Of a stretch of 33,959 nucleotides of DNA, positions 25,945 through 33,959 are shown in pieces. Position 1 is the first letter of the stretch; each line of letters starts with the position of its first letter. This DNA comes from Spirochaetaceae bacterium (GTDB lineage Bacteria; Spirochaetota; Spirochaetia; Treponematales; Breznakiellaceae). The notes under the pieces were generated by a model, which had not been told where the DNA came from, searched no databases, and saw only the letters and a list, made by a program, of their open reading frames with translations. A program made the translations under genes and the position numbers. The stretch covers positions 1 through 33,959 of the forward strand of contig JAISCK010000061.1 of assembly GCA_031265635.1 (NCBI GenBank), in the 5' to 3' direction.

Positions 25945-27075
25945 ATGAACCCTATAATCTGCCCCTGGGAACAGGAGCGCCCTTTTATCATTGCCGAACT
26001 GGGGACCGGCCACGGCGGGGACCGGGCCAGGGCCAGGGAACTTATAAACGCCGCCGCCGAATCAGGCGCGGACTGCGTTAAATTTCAAATGGTATATGCT
26101 GAAGAAATACTCCACCCCAAGACCGGGACGGTACGCCTTCCCGGAGGGGATATAGCCCTCTTTGAGCGCTTCAGGGACCTGGAACTGCCCCCTGATTTCT
26201 ATGCCGAAATGAAGGAAAAGGCCGAAAAACAGGGGCTTTTCTTCCTCTGCACCCCCTTTGGCCCCCGGAGCGCCGGGGAACTGCGCGGCCTCGCTCCCGG
26301 CGCGGTCAAGATAGCCTCGCCTGAACTCAATTATAGCGCCCTGCTCGAACTCGTAGGCGCCTGGGATCTTCCGGTATTCCTCTCAACGGGAATTTCCCTC
26401 CTTGCCGATATTGAGGCGGCCCTGGGCTTCTTTCCCAGGGAGAAGGTATGCCTCCTTCACTGCGTTACCAGTTACCCCGCGCCGCCCGAAGACTACAACC
26501 TCCGCCTCATCCCGAACCTTTCGGCGGTTTTCGGCTGCGCGGCGGGCCTGAGCGACCACAGCATGGACGCCTGCCTGGTTCCGGCCCTTGCCTCGGCCCT
26601 TGGCGCCAGGGTGATAGAAAAGCACTTCTGCCTTTCCCGTTCAGACCCCGGCCTTGACGACCCCATAGCCCTGCCGCCCGGGGATTTTTCCCGCATGGCG
26701 CGCCGGATAAGCAGCGTCTCCGACGCGCGGCGTTCCCTGGTTCCGCCCGGACCCGCTTTCAGGGGAATCCCGGCGCGGCTCCTTGGGGAACTGTACCGCG
26801 AATGGGGAAAAGGCCGGGTGGAAGAGGTTCTTGGCAGCGGCGTCAAGGTCCTTGCCCCTTCGGAAAAGGCCAATTACCTGACCACCCGGCGTTCCCTCCA
26901 CGCCATGAGGGACATACAGGCCGGGGAAACCATGGGAAAAGGCATGATAGGGGTTCTCCGCAGCGAAAAAAAGCTCAAACCGGGGCTTCCCCCTTCTTTT
27001 GAGGCGCTGGTAAGCGGGAGAAAGGCCCGGCGCTTTATTCCCGGCGGCCAGGGCATCGGCTGGGACGATATTTAG
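25945..27075 (+). CDS. N-acetylneuraminate synthase-like protein (NeuB/SpsE family, C-terminal SAF domain)
   Basis: FIIAELGTGHGGDRARARELINAAAESGADCVKFQ, LSTGIS, HCVTSYPAPPEDYNLR, GLSDHS, VIEKHFCLSRSDPGLDDP, C-terminal SAF-like RRSLHAMRDIQAGE. Confidence 0.92.
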   Translation: MNPIICPWEQERPFIIAELGTGHGGDRARARELINAAAESGADCVKFQMVYAEEILHPKTGTVRLPGGDIALFERFRDLELPPDFYAEMKEKAEKQGLFFLCTPFGPRSAGELRGLAPGAVKIASPELNYSALLELVGAWDLPVFLSTGISLLADIEAALGFFPREKVCLLHCVTSYPAPPEDYNLRLIPNLSAVFGCAAGLSDHSMDACLVPALASALGARVIEKHFCLSRSDPGLDDPIALPPGDFSRMARRISSVSDARRSLVPPGPAFRGIPARLLGELYREWGKGRVEEVLGSGVKVLAPSEKANYLTTRRSLHAMRDIQAGETMGKGMIGVLRSEKKLKPGLPPSFEALVSGRKARRFIPGGQGIGWDDI

Positions 27076-27097
27076 GCCCGGCCCCGGGCTTATTTTT
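27075..27097 (+). terminator. Rho-independent terminator after the NeuB-like gene
   Basis: GCCCG-GCCC-CGGGC followed by TTATTTTT. Confidence 0.65.
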
Positions 27098-27293
27098 GAA
27101 CAGCCGCCTTCAATAATAGCAAATTCTGAAACCGGCCTATAAATTAAGGGTTTCCAAAAACAAAAAAAAAGGGTAGAATTAACAGTAGAAACCGCGCTTT
27201 GGCCGGTTTTTCAAAGCCGGTTTCATCAGAATCAGGTCCGTATTGACCGGATTTTGAAATTGGCTTGATATAAGAAAGTTGCCCGGAGTTTGT

Positions 27294-28097
27294 ATGGTCA
27301 ATATACCTACCGGACCTGCCCAGTATCTGGCCAGGTTCGCGGATCAAAGCGTAGCGTGCAGCCAGTATGCCCTGGCAAAACTGGGAGTAGACCGCTCGCA
27401 TTGTTTTTTGAAGATGGACGACTATATCATACTCTGCGCGCCCTTTCAGCTTGGATTCAAGCGCGCGATCTTTCTCGCTTCCCTTTCCAAACAGGAACTG
27501 ACTTTTTTCCAGCGCTATGTAAACGGCATCGTGGGGCTTTCCATAGCCTTTGCCCCGGGCAAGCAGGAACCCATCAAGCTCTACATACGCTGCACCCTTG
27601 TCACCGTGGGCCCCATGAAGGGCAGGGACAATGTGGGGCTTTTCGTGGTTGATTTCAAGAATACCCCCGACGACATGGCAAGCATACTGGGTAATTACCT
27701 TGAAACCCAGGAGCGCTTTAAGATACTTTCCGAGGACTACGGCAAAACCCTGATACGCATGAGCGCCGAAGTAGCCAAGCTGCTTGGGTATAATATGTAC
27801 GCCACCATTACCGAACCTGCCGGGAGCAGGCGCATCCAGATATACAACTTCAACACAAAAAAGCTGGAACACCTCGAAGCCGGTCTCGCCCAGGCGCGGA
27901 CGGCGGGAACCTCGGTGGCCTACCAGTTGTACTTCAAGAAGTACCGTATTTCCACAGCCGGGTCTATCGAGAGCTCCACCATGCTGCCCAAGGGCATAGT
28001 GCGTACTGTGGCAAATCTTTCATTCAGCCCGGAGCTTGCCGAAATTGTGGACGATTACTGGTTTCATACCCGTTCCAATCCCTCGGCCCAGGCATAA
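27294..28097 (+). CDS. Conserved hypothetical protein, possibly a PilZ-related domain protein of treponemes
   Basis: 267-aa soluble ORF, no clear motif; family assignment tentative. Confidence 0.5.
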   Translation: MVNIPTGPAQYLARFADQSVACSQYALAKLGVDRSHCFLKMDDYIILCAPFQLGFKRAIFLASLSKQELTFFQRYVNGIVGLSIAFAPGKQEPIKLYIRCTLVTVGPMKGRDNVGLFVVDFKNTPDDMASILGNYLETQERFKILSEDYGKTLIRMSAEVAKLLGYNMYATITEPAGSRRIQIYNFNTKKLEHLEAGLAQARTAGTSVAYQLYFKKYRISTAGSIESSTMLPKGIVRTVANLSFSPELAEIVDDYWFHTRSNPSAQA

Positions 28098-28106
28098 GAA
28101 GCAATC

Positions 28107-29429
28107 ATGACAGGCATCATAGAACCAAGGATACTTAAAGGGTTTAGGGATTTCCCGCCCGAAGCCGAGATTACCCGGCGGAGCCTGGTGGAACGCATTG
28201 AGGCGTCCTTCCGTTTATACGGCTTTGTTCCCATAGACACCCCGGCCCTCGAATACGCGGAGATACTCCTCGGTAAGGGGGGCGGCGAAACGGAAAAGCA
28301 GGTCTACCGCTTTACCGACCAGGGCGGGAGGGACGTGGCCCTCCGCTTTGACCTTACCGTTCCCTTCGCCCGTTTCCTTGCCGCGCACCGGAACGAACTG
28401 AGTTTTCCCTTCAAGCGTTACCACATCGCCAAAGTGTGGCGGGGCGAAAACACCCAGCGGGGCCGGTACAGGGAATTTACCCAGTGCGATTTTGACATTG
28501 TAGGAAGCGGCGGCGCGGCGTCTGATTTCGAGATACTTCTTATGATGAAAACCACCCTCGCGGCCATAGGCGCCGGGGACTGTACCATTCATGTCAATCA
28601 CCGGGGCATTTTTAACCGCTTCCTCTCGCGGCTCGGCGCGGCAGGACAGGCGACAGACATACTGCGCATTGTGGACAAAATCGCCAAGACCGGCAGGGAA
28701 GAGGCCGCGCTCCAGCTTGCCGGGGTTCTGGACGAAAAAAAAGCCGGAGCCGTACTTGACTATATTGAACCCAGGGCGAATTTTGAGGAAACCCTTGCCC
28801 ATATCACCGAAGCGTCGGGCGGCGATACTCCTGAATCGCGGCACATGGAACGTATATGGCGTTATATGAACGACGCGGGCATCGCGTCTTCCTTCATTCT
28901 TGATCCTTCTATAACCAGGGGCCTTGACTACTATACCGGCATCGTCTACGAAAGTTTCCTTGCCGCTTTGCCTTCCATCGGTTCGGTATGTTCTGGCGGC
29001 CGTTACGACAACCTCGCCGGCCTCTATTCAAAAGAAGCCATAGGCGGCGTGGGCGCTTCCATAGGTCTTGACAGGCTTATCTCGGCCATGGAAAGCCTCG
29101 GCGTTTCAGGCCGGTCAGGAAGCTACGCGAAACTGGCCATTGCCTGCGTTGACGAGGAGGCGGGCGGCGCCTGCCAGAAACTCGCCGGATATTTCAGGGA
29201 AAAAGGCATAGCCTGCGAAGTAATGCTGGAAGCAAAAAAACTGGGCCAGCAGTTCATGCTGGCCGAAAAAAAGGGCCTTGCCTGGGTCATCATACCGGGC
29301 GAAAAACCCCTGTCCTCTCCCCTCTCGCTGCGAAACCTCGCGTCACGGGAAACAAAGGAAAACCTTTCCCTTGACCAGGCTATACTGGAACTGTCCGGGA
29401 CTTCGGGTTTCAGGACAGAGGATGCGTAA
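28107..29429 (+). CDS. hisS: Histidine--tRNA ligase
   Basis: Class II aaRS motifs: LRFDLTVPFARF, RYREFTQCDFDIVG, RGLDYYTGIVYE, GGRYDNL. Confidence 0.97.
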   Translation: MTGIIEPRILKGFRDFPPEAEITRRSLVERIEASFRLYGFVPIDTPALEYAEILLGKGGGETEKQVYRFTDQGGRDVALRFDLTVPFARFLAAHRNELSFPFKRYHIAKVWRGENTQRGRYREFTQCDFDIVGSGGAASDFEILLMMKTTLAAIGAGDCTIHVNHRGIFNRFLSRLGAAGQATDILRIVDKIAKTGREEAALQLAGVLDEKKAGAVLDYIEPRANFEETLAHITEASGGDTPESRHMERIWRYMNDAGIASSFILDPSITRGLDYYTGIVYESFLAALPSIGSVCSGGRYDNLAGLYSKEAIGGVGASIGLDRLISAMESLGVSGRSGSYAKLAIACVDEEAGGACQKLAGYFREKGIACEVMLEAKKLGQQFMLAEKKGLAWVIIPGEKPLSSPLSLRNLASRETKENLSLDQAILELSGTSGFRTEDA

Positions 29430-29453
29430 ACTATCTTTTGCAAGGAGTGTACC

Positions 29454-30995
29454 ATGAAAATCTCCCTAGACCGCTTTTTTCTTGCCCTGATTCTTTCTTG
29501 TGGATTAACAGCCGGAATCAGCGCCCAGACCATACGGCCCGAAACAATCGCCGAACTTGATCTGGAAACCCAGCGTATCGCCGGCCTTATCGTCGCAAGC
29601 GTAAACGGCTTCCCCGGCGCGGACTCGATTACCCTGGGCGCTTCTTCGTTTTACCGTTCAGGAGAAGAGCCGCCTTTTGGTACCTACTGGAGCAGCGCCA
29701 TGCTCCAGTCATTAATCAACAGCCCCGGCAGGAATTTCAAGATACTTGATCCCTACTCCAATGCCGGCGGCGCGGGTACCCGGTTCAGGATAGGGGGAGA
29801 AATTGTCGCCATAGACCAGATCGTAAGAGTCTATACCAGGCTTGTGGATACCGAAGACGCCGCCATCATCGCCGCCTGGCAGAGCGATTTTGAGAACACC
29901 CCCCTTGTTTTTGAACTCATGAGAACCAACTCGGGCTCTTCATCCAACGTGCCCAGGGACAGCTATGAACCCGACAGCAGCCAAAATCCCGTGATCCTCG
30001 CGCCGGACCGGAGCCTGCGCAGGACCCTCCATAACGGCGACGAAGACTGGTTCTCAATACGTTCCTCAGGCCAGGGCGTTATTACCATAGAAATAGACGG
30101 GGACTTTGACGGCTACCTCGAACTCTACGACTCGCCGAACAACAAGATTGACGAAGACGACGATTCAGGAGAAGGGACAAACCCCCGCCTTGAGTTTTTC
30201 GCCGAAACCGGGACAACATACCTGATAAAGATGCGCGGCTACTCCGACAGCGCTACGGGAAGCTATACCATACAGGCGCTTTTTTCCAGCGTTCAGGAAA
30301 CTCCCATGGAACCGAACAATACCCGTAACCAGGCCTTTGCGGTGGGAATAGGCGATGTCATAACGGGGATTTTCCAGGGCAGCAATGACGCCGAATGGTT
30401 CAGGGTACAGGTTCCGCAGCAGGGGCTGCTCAAAGTCTACACCAGCGGTTCGCGGGACACCTGCCTCAAGCTGTACGACGGGCGGGAAAATCTTCTGTCC
30501 GAAGACGATGACGGCGGCGACAATCTCAACGCGCGGATCTCCTCGGTAGTGGAGCCGGGACTCTATTATATTGAACTCACCGAGTACAACGGCACTTCCG
30601 GCCTCTATACCCTTTATATTGAACTTACCGAAGCCCTGGGCACCGATGAATACGAGAACGACAACACCGCGGCAAACGCGAAACCCATAGAGGCAGAGGC
30701 CCAGAGGCGCACCTTTACCGACGGCAATGACGTTGACTGGGCCCGCTTTACCGTTGCCCGCGGAGGCTATTACGGCATCAGGGCCAGGGGAGAAAACAAC
30801 CTCCGCCTGGACACCTATATTGAACTTTACGACGCCGATGAAAACCTCATCGGAGAAGACGACGACGGCGGCGAAAACTACGATTCGTATCTCAGCGTTA
30901 ATCTGGAACCCGGCGACTATTACATCAAGGTTACAACCCTGGACAGTAACCCGCCCGAAGATTATTACCTGCTCAGCGTAGAGTTTTTGCGGTAA
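29454..30995 (+). CDS. Secreted protein: N-terminal LpoB/FlgO-like domain plus three tandem pre-peptidase C-terminal (PPC)-like domains
   Basis: Signal peptide (MKISLDRFFLALILSCGLTAGISAQ); three repeats each with E-P/D-x-N...DxDWF/AEWF...L.LYD...(DEDDD/SEDDD/GEDDD)...G.YYI. Confidence 0.8.
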   Translation: MKISLDRFFLALILSCGLTAGISAQTIRPETIAELDLETQRIAGLIVASVNGFPGADSITLGASSFYRSGEEPPFGTYWSSAMLQSLINSPGRNFKILDPYSNAGGAGTRFRIGGEIVAIDQIVRVYTRLVDTEDAAIIAAWQSDFENTPLVFELMRTNSGSSSNVPRDSYEPDSSQNPVILAPDRSLRRTLHNGDEDWFSIRSSGQGVITIEIDGDFDGYLELYDSPNNKIDEDDDSGEGTNPRLEFFAETGTTYLIKMRGYSDSATGSYTIQALFSSVQETPMEPNNTRNQAFAVGIGDVITGIFQGSNDAEWFRVQVPQQGLLKVYTSGSRDTCLKLYDGRENLLSEDDDGGDNLNARISSVVEPGLYYIELTEYNGTSGLYTLYIELTEALGTDEYENDNTAANAKPIEAEAQRRTFTDGNDVDWARFTVARGGYYGIRARGENNLRLDTYIELYDADENLIGEDDDGGENYDSYLSVNLEPGDYYIKVTTLDSNPPEDYYLLSVEFLR

Positions 30996-31002
30996 ATGAA
31001 AA

Positions 31003-31057
31003 CAACAACCGCGCGACAAAGTGGCTGCTTACGCAACGCCAAGGGGCGCGGTTGTTG
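31003..31057. repeat. 12-bp inverted repeat CAACAACCGCGC / GCGCGGTTGTTG
   Basis: Arms at 31003-31014 and 31046-31057, perfect, 31-nt loop, just after the PPC gene. Confidence 0.6.
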
Positions 31058-31166
31058 CTGAGGGGCGGTTACAGGGCCCCACCCCGCCGCCGTTTTTGAG
31101 CATGAACGGAAGGGCACAGCGTAAAGCTCTTTCCCTTAAAATACCCGAATGCGCTCTGCTGTAAAT

Positions 31167-31934
31167 CTAAGCCAGCATCTGGACACCGCCACAGACACCG
31201 ATAAACTGACCGTTCATATACCCGGCACCTTCACTGGCCATAAACGCCACAACCGGAGAACAATCCTCGTAAGCATCACCCAAACGACCGACAGGGCTGT
31301 AGGCAATGGTGGCTTTTTCGGCGGCGGCACTTTGCTCATCTGTGCCAAAGACATCATTTTTTATTACCGGCAGAAAACAATTGGTCACAACCCCAAATTT
31401 CCCGAACTCTTTTGAAGCTTTTCGTGTAATAGCCATAATAGCCGCTTTTGCCATCGCATAGCCGGTAAACCCGGGAGTATTTGATACTCCCGAACCAGAA
31501 GCACAGGTAATAATGCGCCCGTAATGCTGCTGCTGAAAATAAGGCATACACTTTTGAATCATTCGCATGGTGTAGATCGGGCCAGTCTTGTAAAAAACCT
31601 CGGCCAGTTCAGGAGTCGTATCCATGAAATAGGTTTGCTGATAAAGGCCGCCCTGGGCAATACAAGCCAGGATATCCACTTTGCCGAATTCTTTGATTGT
31701 TACGTTGAGAATCTTATCCAAATCCGTCTCATTGGCCACGTCGCACTTGACAGGGATGATTTTTCCGGGAAATCCCCTTTTTTGGGCGTCAGCCCGCAGT
31801 TCTTCCAACCGTTCAAGACGGCGGGCCCCGGCAACCACATCCGCTCCTTCTTCGGCAAACCGCAAAGCGCAGCCATAGCCTACCCCGGAACTGGCTCCGA
31901 CAAGAATCGCTTTTCTGTTTTCGAGAATACCCAT
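31167..31934 (-). CDS. SDR family NAD(P)-dependent oxidoreductase
   Basis: AILVGASSGVGYGCALRFAEEGADVV, catalytic YAMAK, GQFIGVCGG C-terminal motif. Confidence 0.93.
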   Translation of the reverse strand: MGILENRKAILVGASSGVGYGCALRFAEEGADVVAGARRLERLEELRADAQKRGFPGKIIPVKCDVANETDLDKILNVTIKEFGKVDILACIAQGGLYQQTYFMDTTPELAEVFYKTGPIYTMRMIQKCMPYFQQQHYGRIITCASGSGVSNTPGFTGYAMAKAAIMAITRKASKEFGKFGVVTNCFLPVIKNDVFGTDEQSAAAEKATIAYSPVGRLGDAYEDCSPVVAFMASEGAGYMNGQFIGVCGGVQMLA

Positions 31935-32051
31935 AATAACTCTCCTCTATAGTTTTATTAGTAACGGCGCATACCGCCGAATACTTCTGGCATTGGGACC
32001 GTTTCAAGTGCTTTGTTAAAGCGCCAACTACCTCCATAAATACATGAAACT

Positions 32052-33488
32052 CTAATTGTTTACCGGAGCGCTTTCCTGTTTCAGCGGGTTCAGGCTCAAA
32101 CCCATGACAAGCGCGGCCACCGCTGTAACGGCAGCGATGATAAACGCCGTCCTAATGCCGTTCTCAATACCCTGCGCCCCAATGACCGATGTATACACAG
32201 CCAGACCGACAGCTCCGCCGACTGTCTGAGCAAGCTGTACCACGGAATTTCCCATAACGCGAATTTCCGCGGCAATTTGAATCTGCGGACCAGCGGAAAT
32301 TGTCACGCTGTGCTGACTATTGTAAAAACCGGCCGCAAGAATCAAGACATATATGGCCAAAAGCGATGTTGTTGGTTTTAACACAAGCAACAACACAAGC
32401 GTCACGCCGATACGAACAATCGATCCAACGGCAATAACGCCACGCGCGCTCTTTTCTTTTGCGATTTTGCTGCCAAAAAAAGGGCTAATAAAAATACCCA
32501 GGACAGCAATCATCGTTGTAGTGAGCGCGGCCTGAGTCGCCGATGTTTGCATGACGTACCGGGCGAATGAGGGCATGAAAAACATAACCGCCATTGATGA
32601 GCAGGTGGCAAAGAAGTTGTACAGCGTGAGGCAGACCGTATTTCTGTCTTTTAACACGCGTGCGGGCAGCACGGCGCTGTCGCCTTTTTTACGCACGATA
32701 AAGAACAACGCGATCAAACTGACCGCCGAAAGCGCCAGTAGTGCGGTATTGCCGATGGAGCCAAAAATCAACGCCGGAAGGCCGGAAGAGCCGGGGCCAA
32801 ACGAAAGCGCGAGTACGAGTCCGCCCATGAACAACATGAGTATAACGCAGCCCGCCACGTCGAACTTTCTGCCGCCCTGGCCCATTGCGGCGCCTTCTTC
32901 TTTTGTAATTTTAACGCCAAAGAAAATAAGTACCGCCGCTGCAAACATCAACATCCAATTCATGTGGCATACGACCCGCCAGCCTGCAAAGTCAATAAGA
33001 AGCCCGGTAATAGCTGGACCAACGAGCATACCAAGACTCATCACAGTGCCACTCGCGCCAAGAAACAGGCCCGCTTTCTTTTCGTCGTACATATCACGAA
33101 TCATCGAAAAACCAAGCACGTAAATTCCAGCGCTCACCAGGCCCCAAAGCGTACTGACTGCCACGATGGTCATCATGTCAGGTGCAATCGCCCGTACCAG
33201 GTTGACCACGACGCCGGCGAGCAGCGAAAAAGACACGAGTGTCCGTTTTACCGACGGGTTTTTTGACGCCATATATCCGTAGAGCGGCATCGCAATAATG
33301 CTGATAAGCCCGCTGATGTTCGATGCCAGCGGATAGAGCGTCCTGCCGCCGATTTCTTCCGCCGCGAGCGGCAGCAGGGTTGAAACGCCGGTAGATACAA
33401 AAAGCTGGCTGATTAAAGCAAGATAAATGCCTACAAGCGTAATTGTTTTTTTGCCGTTAGGTACATCAAGAAACGGGTTTGTACTCAT
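32052..33488 (-). CDS. MFS transporter (drug/solute efflux-like)
   Basis: Polytopic, MFS-like motifs (PLYGYMASKNPSVKRTL); start at ATG 33488 preceded by GGAGGTGATTGC. Confidence 0.9.
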   Translation of the reverse strand: MSTNPFLDVPNGKKTITLVGIYLALISQLFVSTGVSTLLPLAAEEIGGRTLYPLASNISGLISIIAMPLYGYMASKNPSVKRTLVSFSLLAGVVVNLVRAIAPDMMTIVAVSTLWGLVSAGIYVLGFSMIRDMYDEKKAGLFLGASGTVMSLGMLVGPAITGLLIDFAGWRVVCHMNWMLMFAAAVLIFFGVKITKEEGAAMGQGGRKFDVAGCVILMLFMGGLVLALSFGPGSSGLPALIFGSIGNTALLALSAVSLIALFFIVRKKGDSAVLPARVLKDRNTVCLTLYNFFATCSSMAVMFFMPSFARYVMQTSATQAALTTTMIAVLGIFISPFFGSKIAKEKSARGVIAVGSIVRIGVTLVLLLVLKPTTSLLAIYVLILAAGFYNSQHSVTISAGPQIQIAAEIRVMGNSVVQLAQTVGGAVGLAVYTSVIGAQGIENGIRTAFIIAAVTAVAALVMGLSLNPLKQESAPVNN

Positions 33489-33532
33489 GCAATCACCTCC
33501 ATAATAATTTCCCCCCTCTTGCCGCCGCATTT

Positions 33533-33959
33533 TTAATGCTTTTTTGTCAAAAGCTGATTAACCGCCGCGGCGGCCCGGCGGCCTTCGCCCATAGCCAGGA
33601 TCACGGTGGCGGCCCCCAGGACTATATCGCCCCCGGCGTAGACCTTTTCCAGTGAGGTTTTTTGATCCTCCCCCACCAGAATCCGGCCCCGCCGGTCCAC
33701 CGAGAGGCCGTTCGTGGTCCGGGACACCAGCGGGTTGGACTCGTTCCCCAGGGCCACAATCACCGTGTCACAGTCAAACACATATTCCGATCCGGGTACG
33801 GCCACGGGGCTCCGGCGGCCCGAAGCGTCCGGTTCCCCCAGCTCAAACTTTTGCAATTCCATGCCCGTGATTTTTCCCTGGCCGTCCCCGAGAAAACGGT
33901 TGGGGTTCCGCAGAAAGTTGAAGACGATCCCCTCTTCCATGGCGTGGCCGATCTCCTCC
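33533..33959 (-). CDS. C-terminal part of an NADPH-dependent glutamate synthase small subunit-like oxidoreductase (truncated at window edge)
   Basis: CDTVIVALGNESNPL...VYAGGDIVLGAATVILAMGEGRRAAAAVNQLL; frame open to the window edge. Confidence 0.85.
   Translation of the reverse strand, partial: EEIGHAMEEGIVFNFLRNPNRFLGDGQGKITGMELQKFELGEPDASGRRSPVAVPGSEYVFDCDTVIVALGNESNPLVSRTTNGLSVDRRGRILVGEDQKTSLEKVYAGGDIVLGAATVILAMGEGRRAAAAVNQLLTKKH

Noticed and set aside
1-33959. CRISPR arrays, transposases, rRNA, riboswitches
   Set aside because: No regularly spaced repeats, no transposase motifs, no rRNA-like sequence and no riboswitch core that I could recognise by reading; covariance-model searches were not possible

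Overview
Bacterial chromosomal window, most consistent with a spirochaete (Treponema-like) genome; this lineage guess rests on gene content and order, not on a search. Most of it is core genome. On the minus strand: a sigma-54 response regulator and sensor kinase pair, DNA polymerase III delta-prime, CvpA, MurG, a class III adenylate/guanylate cyclase, a radical SAM/DUF2344 protein, the RodA-PBP2-MreD-MreC-MreB cell-shape cluster, a TPR protein, a PAP2 phosphatase, an SDR/MFS pair and a truncated glutamate-synthase-like oxidoreductase. On the plus strand: RidA, a MalT-like LuxR regulator, a flavinylated lipoprotein reductase, a NeuB-like synthase, HisS and a PPC-repeat secreted protein. The main non-core segment is about 10.64-13.46 kb, visibly AT-richer and lying between the MalT-like regulator and tRNA-Phe(GAA). 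It holds an MmpS-like lipoprotein, an S24/LexA-type repressor remnant lacking both its HTH and its catalytic-Lys segment, a promoter embedded in a perfect 13-bp inverted repeat, three overlapping short ORFs of unrecognised family, and a solitary HsdR-N-like PD-(D/E)XK nuclease. This is the best candidate for an undescribed (possibly defence or toxin-antitoxin type) module, but frameshift decay is a serious alternative explanation.
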